The notes under the pieces were generated by a model that did not search any database, was not told the DNA's origin, and saw nothing but the letters and a program-made list of their open reading frames with translations. Shown here one piece after another: positions 63,018 to 64,000 of a DNA stretch of 64,000 nt. The stretch's first letter is position 1, and the number at the start of each line of letters is the position of its first letter. The DNA is taken from positions 1 through 64,000 of the forward strand of contig NZ_BDCE01000087.1 of assembly GCF_001613345.1 (NCBI RefSeq), written 5' to 3'. Source of the DNA: Nocardia uniformis NBRC 13702 (GTDB taxonomy: Bacteria; Actinomycetota; Actinomycetes; Mycobacteriales; Mycobacteriaceae). Both the position numbers and the translations under genes were made by a program.

Positions 63018-63659
63018 GTGAGTGTCCGGGTGTTTCTGGTCGACGATCACGCGGTGTTCCGGTCCGGGGTGCGGGCCGAGTTGAGCCGCGAGACCGATAT
63101 CGAGATTGTCGGCGAGGCCGGGACGGTGGCCGAGGCGATCGCGGGAATCAAGGCGACCACCCCCGATGTGGTGCTCCTCGACGTGCATATGCCCGATGGT
63201 GGTGGCGTGGCGGTGCTGCAGGGCATCGAGGAGGGCCCGGTGTGCTTGGCGCTCAGCGTGTCCGATGCCGCCGAGGATGTGATCGCGGTGATTCGGGCGG
63301 GTGCGCGCGGGTACGTGACCAAGACGATCTCCGGGCCGGAACTGGCCGATGGGATTCGCCGGGTTTCCGGCGGCGATGCGGTATTCAGTCCGCGGCTGGC
63401 GGGATTCGTACTGGACTCGTTCACGGGTAGGTCCCAGGTTCCGGAGCCGCCATTGGATCCGGAACTGGACTCCCTCACCCCGCGCGAACTGGAGGTGCTG
63501 CGGCTGCTGGCCCGCGGCTACACCTACCGCGAGATTGCCGAAAACCTCTTCATCTCGGTGAAAACCGTGGAGACGCACGCCTCCAATGTGCTGCGCAAGA
63601 CCCAGCAGTCAAACCGCAATGCCCTCACCCGCTGGGCGCATCGCCGTCGGATCGATTGA
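63018..63659 (+). CDS. NarL/LuxR-family response regulator
   Basis: 213 residues. Receiver domain (about 3-115) with acidic pocket VDD, phosphoacceptor Asp55 in VVLLDVHMPDG, and Lys in YVTKTISG. C-terminal LuxR HTH (about 150-210: LTPRELEVLRLLARGYTYREIAENLFISVKTVETHASNVLRK). GTG start with AGGAG 6 bp upstream; in-frame codons further up overlap the kinase gene. It pairs with the PspC histidine kinase 37 bp upstream, presumably controlling envelope-stress genes. Confidence 0.95.
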   Translation: MSVRVFLVDDHAVFRSGVRAELSRETDIEIVGEAGTVAEAIAGIKATTPDVVLLDVHMPDGGGVAVLQGIEEGPVCLALSVSDAAEDVIAVIRAGARGYVTKTISGPELADGIRRVSGGDAVFSPRLAGFVLDSFTGRSQVPEPPLDPELDSLTPRELEVLRLLARGYTYREIAENLFISVKTVETHASNVLRKTQQSNRNALTRWAHRRRID

Positions 63660-64000
63660 GCGTCGCCCGCCCGCCCGATCGGCGGACAGTATCGTGCGGG
63701 CGTGGTTCCGGTCCCGCTGCAGTATTTGTGAGCTGAGCCGAATCACGGCCTCTTCCAGGGTGATTCCGAGTTCGGCCGCGCGGGCGGCGGCCACCGCGAA
63801 GGCGAGCAGGACATCTTCGGTGGGAGTGTCGGTATCGGCCGCCGTGACAAGGTCGAAGTCGCTGAGGAATTCGTCGAGTGCCATGCCGCTCAGCGCCTGG
63901 ATCTTGGTGAGTGACCGCCCGGACAGCCAGCTCAGTACCCAGCCGTCACCCGTGGGGTCGTAGGTCGCGGTTTCGGGCGTGATATCGCTGGTGATCAACC
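63609..64000 (-). CDS. Hypothetical protein, probably incomplete at the window edge
   Basis: At least 129 residues, leftward; the 5' end may lie beyond 64000, since the only in-window start is a weak TTG at 63998. The sequence is acidic and Ala-rich with a leucine-rich amphipathic stretch (DEFLSDFDLVTAAD, then VLLAFAVAAARAAELG). No family recognised. Its 3' 51 bp overlap the response-regulator gene in antisense. Confidence 0.5.
   Translation of the reverse strand, partial: LITSDITPETATYDPTGDGWVLSWLSGRSLTKIQALSGMALDEFLSDFDLVTAADTDTPTEDVLLAFAVAAARAAELGITLEEAVIRLSSQILQRDRNHARTILSADRAGGRRSIDPTAMRPAGEGIAV

Overview
The window looks like a mycolic-acid actinomycete, most likely Nocardia. The evidence is uniformly high G+C, many GTG/TTG starts and 4-8 bp gene overlaps, WhiB and SigD/RsdA regulators, WXG100 proteins, an MspA-type outer-membrane porin, and gene order. 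From rplM to guaA the backbone follows the order I recall for the Mycobacterium tuberculosis Rv3443c-Rv3396c region: rplM-rpsI-glmM, two type-VII-like conserved proteins, a hydrolase-fold protein, glmS, nnrD, alr-tsaE-tsaB-rimI-tsaD, groES-groEL1, whiB3, a conserved TPR-like protein, sigD-rsdA, a DUF5319-type protein, guaB2-guaB3, guaA. Accessory genes are inserted between these blocks. The species assignment and the synteny come from memory and were not checked by a search.

Layout. (1) 0-15.5 kb: a WXG100 pair, three paralogous lipoproteins bracketing a transmembrane Ser/Thr kinase, a zinc-ribbon/FHA protein, a zinc-metallopeptidase lipoprotein, a double-FHA ABC exporter, a degenerate Hsp70-fold protein, a small exported protein and a soluble nuclease/phosphatase-fold protein. 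Together they resemble a kinase/FHA-controlled cell-envelope module. (2) 15.7-28 kb: ribosomal proteins L13/S9, glmM and glmS (UDP-GlcNAc supply). Between them lie DUF2867, AraC, ABC-F and PspC genes, then a small EF-hand-like protein, a WXG-like/proline-rich pair and a hydrolase with a degenerate catalytic site. (3) 28-36.4 kb: a cupredoxin lipoprotein, NnrD with an unusual interdomain insertion, a membrane EEP protein, alanine racemase, and the overlapping tsaE, tsaB, rimI and tsaD genes (t6A tRNA modification plus S18 acetylation). (4) 36.4-46.7 kb: a second degenerate Hsp70-fold protein, CIRCE-controlled groES-groEL1, sigK with a short RskA-like partner, whiB3 with an AT-rich upstream region, and sigD-rsdA. 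(5) 46.7-52.8 kb: guaB2, guaB3 and guaA (GMP synthesis) with an alpha/beta hydrolase between them. (6) 52.8-64 kb: a PspC envelope-stress protein and its probable PspC histidine kinase/LuxR regulator pair. They are separated by a membrane nSTAND-WD40 protein, an MspA porin and an MFS exporter.

Intergenic DNA holds at least three families of short interspersed repeats: a ~115-bp unit (two tandem copies near 28.0 kb and an inverted copy near 51.0 kb), a ~105-bp unit (34.0 kb and inverted at 46.8 kb), and REP-like palindromes (28.9 and 31.1 kb). No tRNA, rRNA, CRISPR array, transposase or phage gene was recognised.
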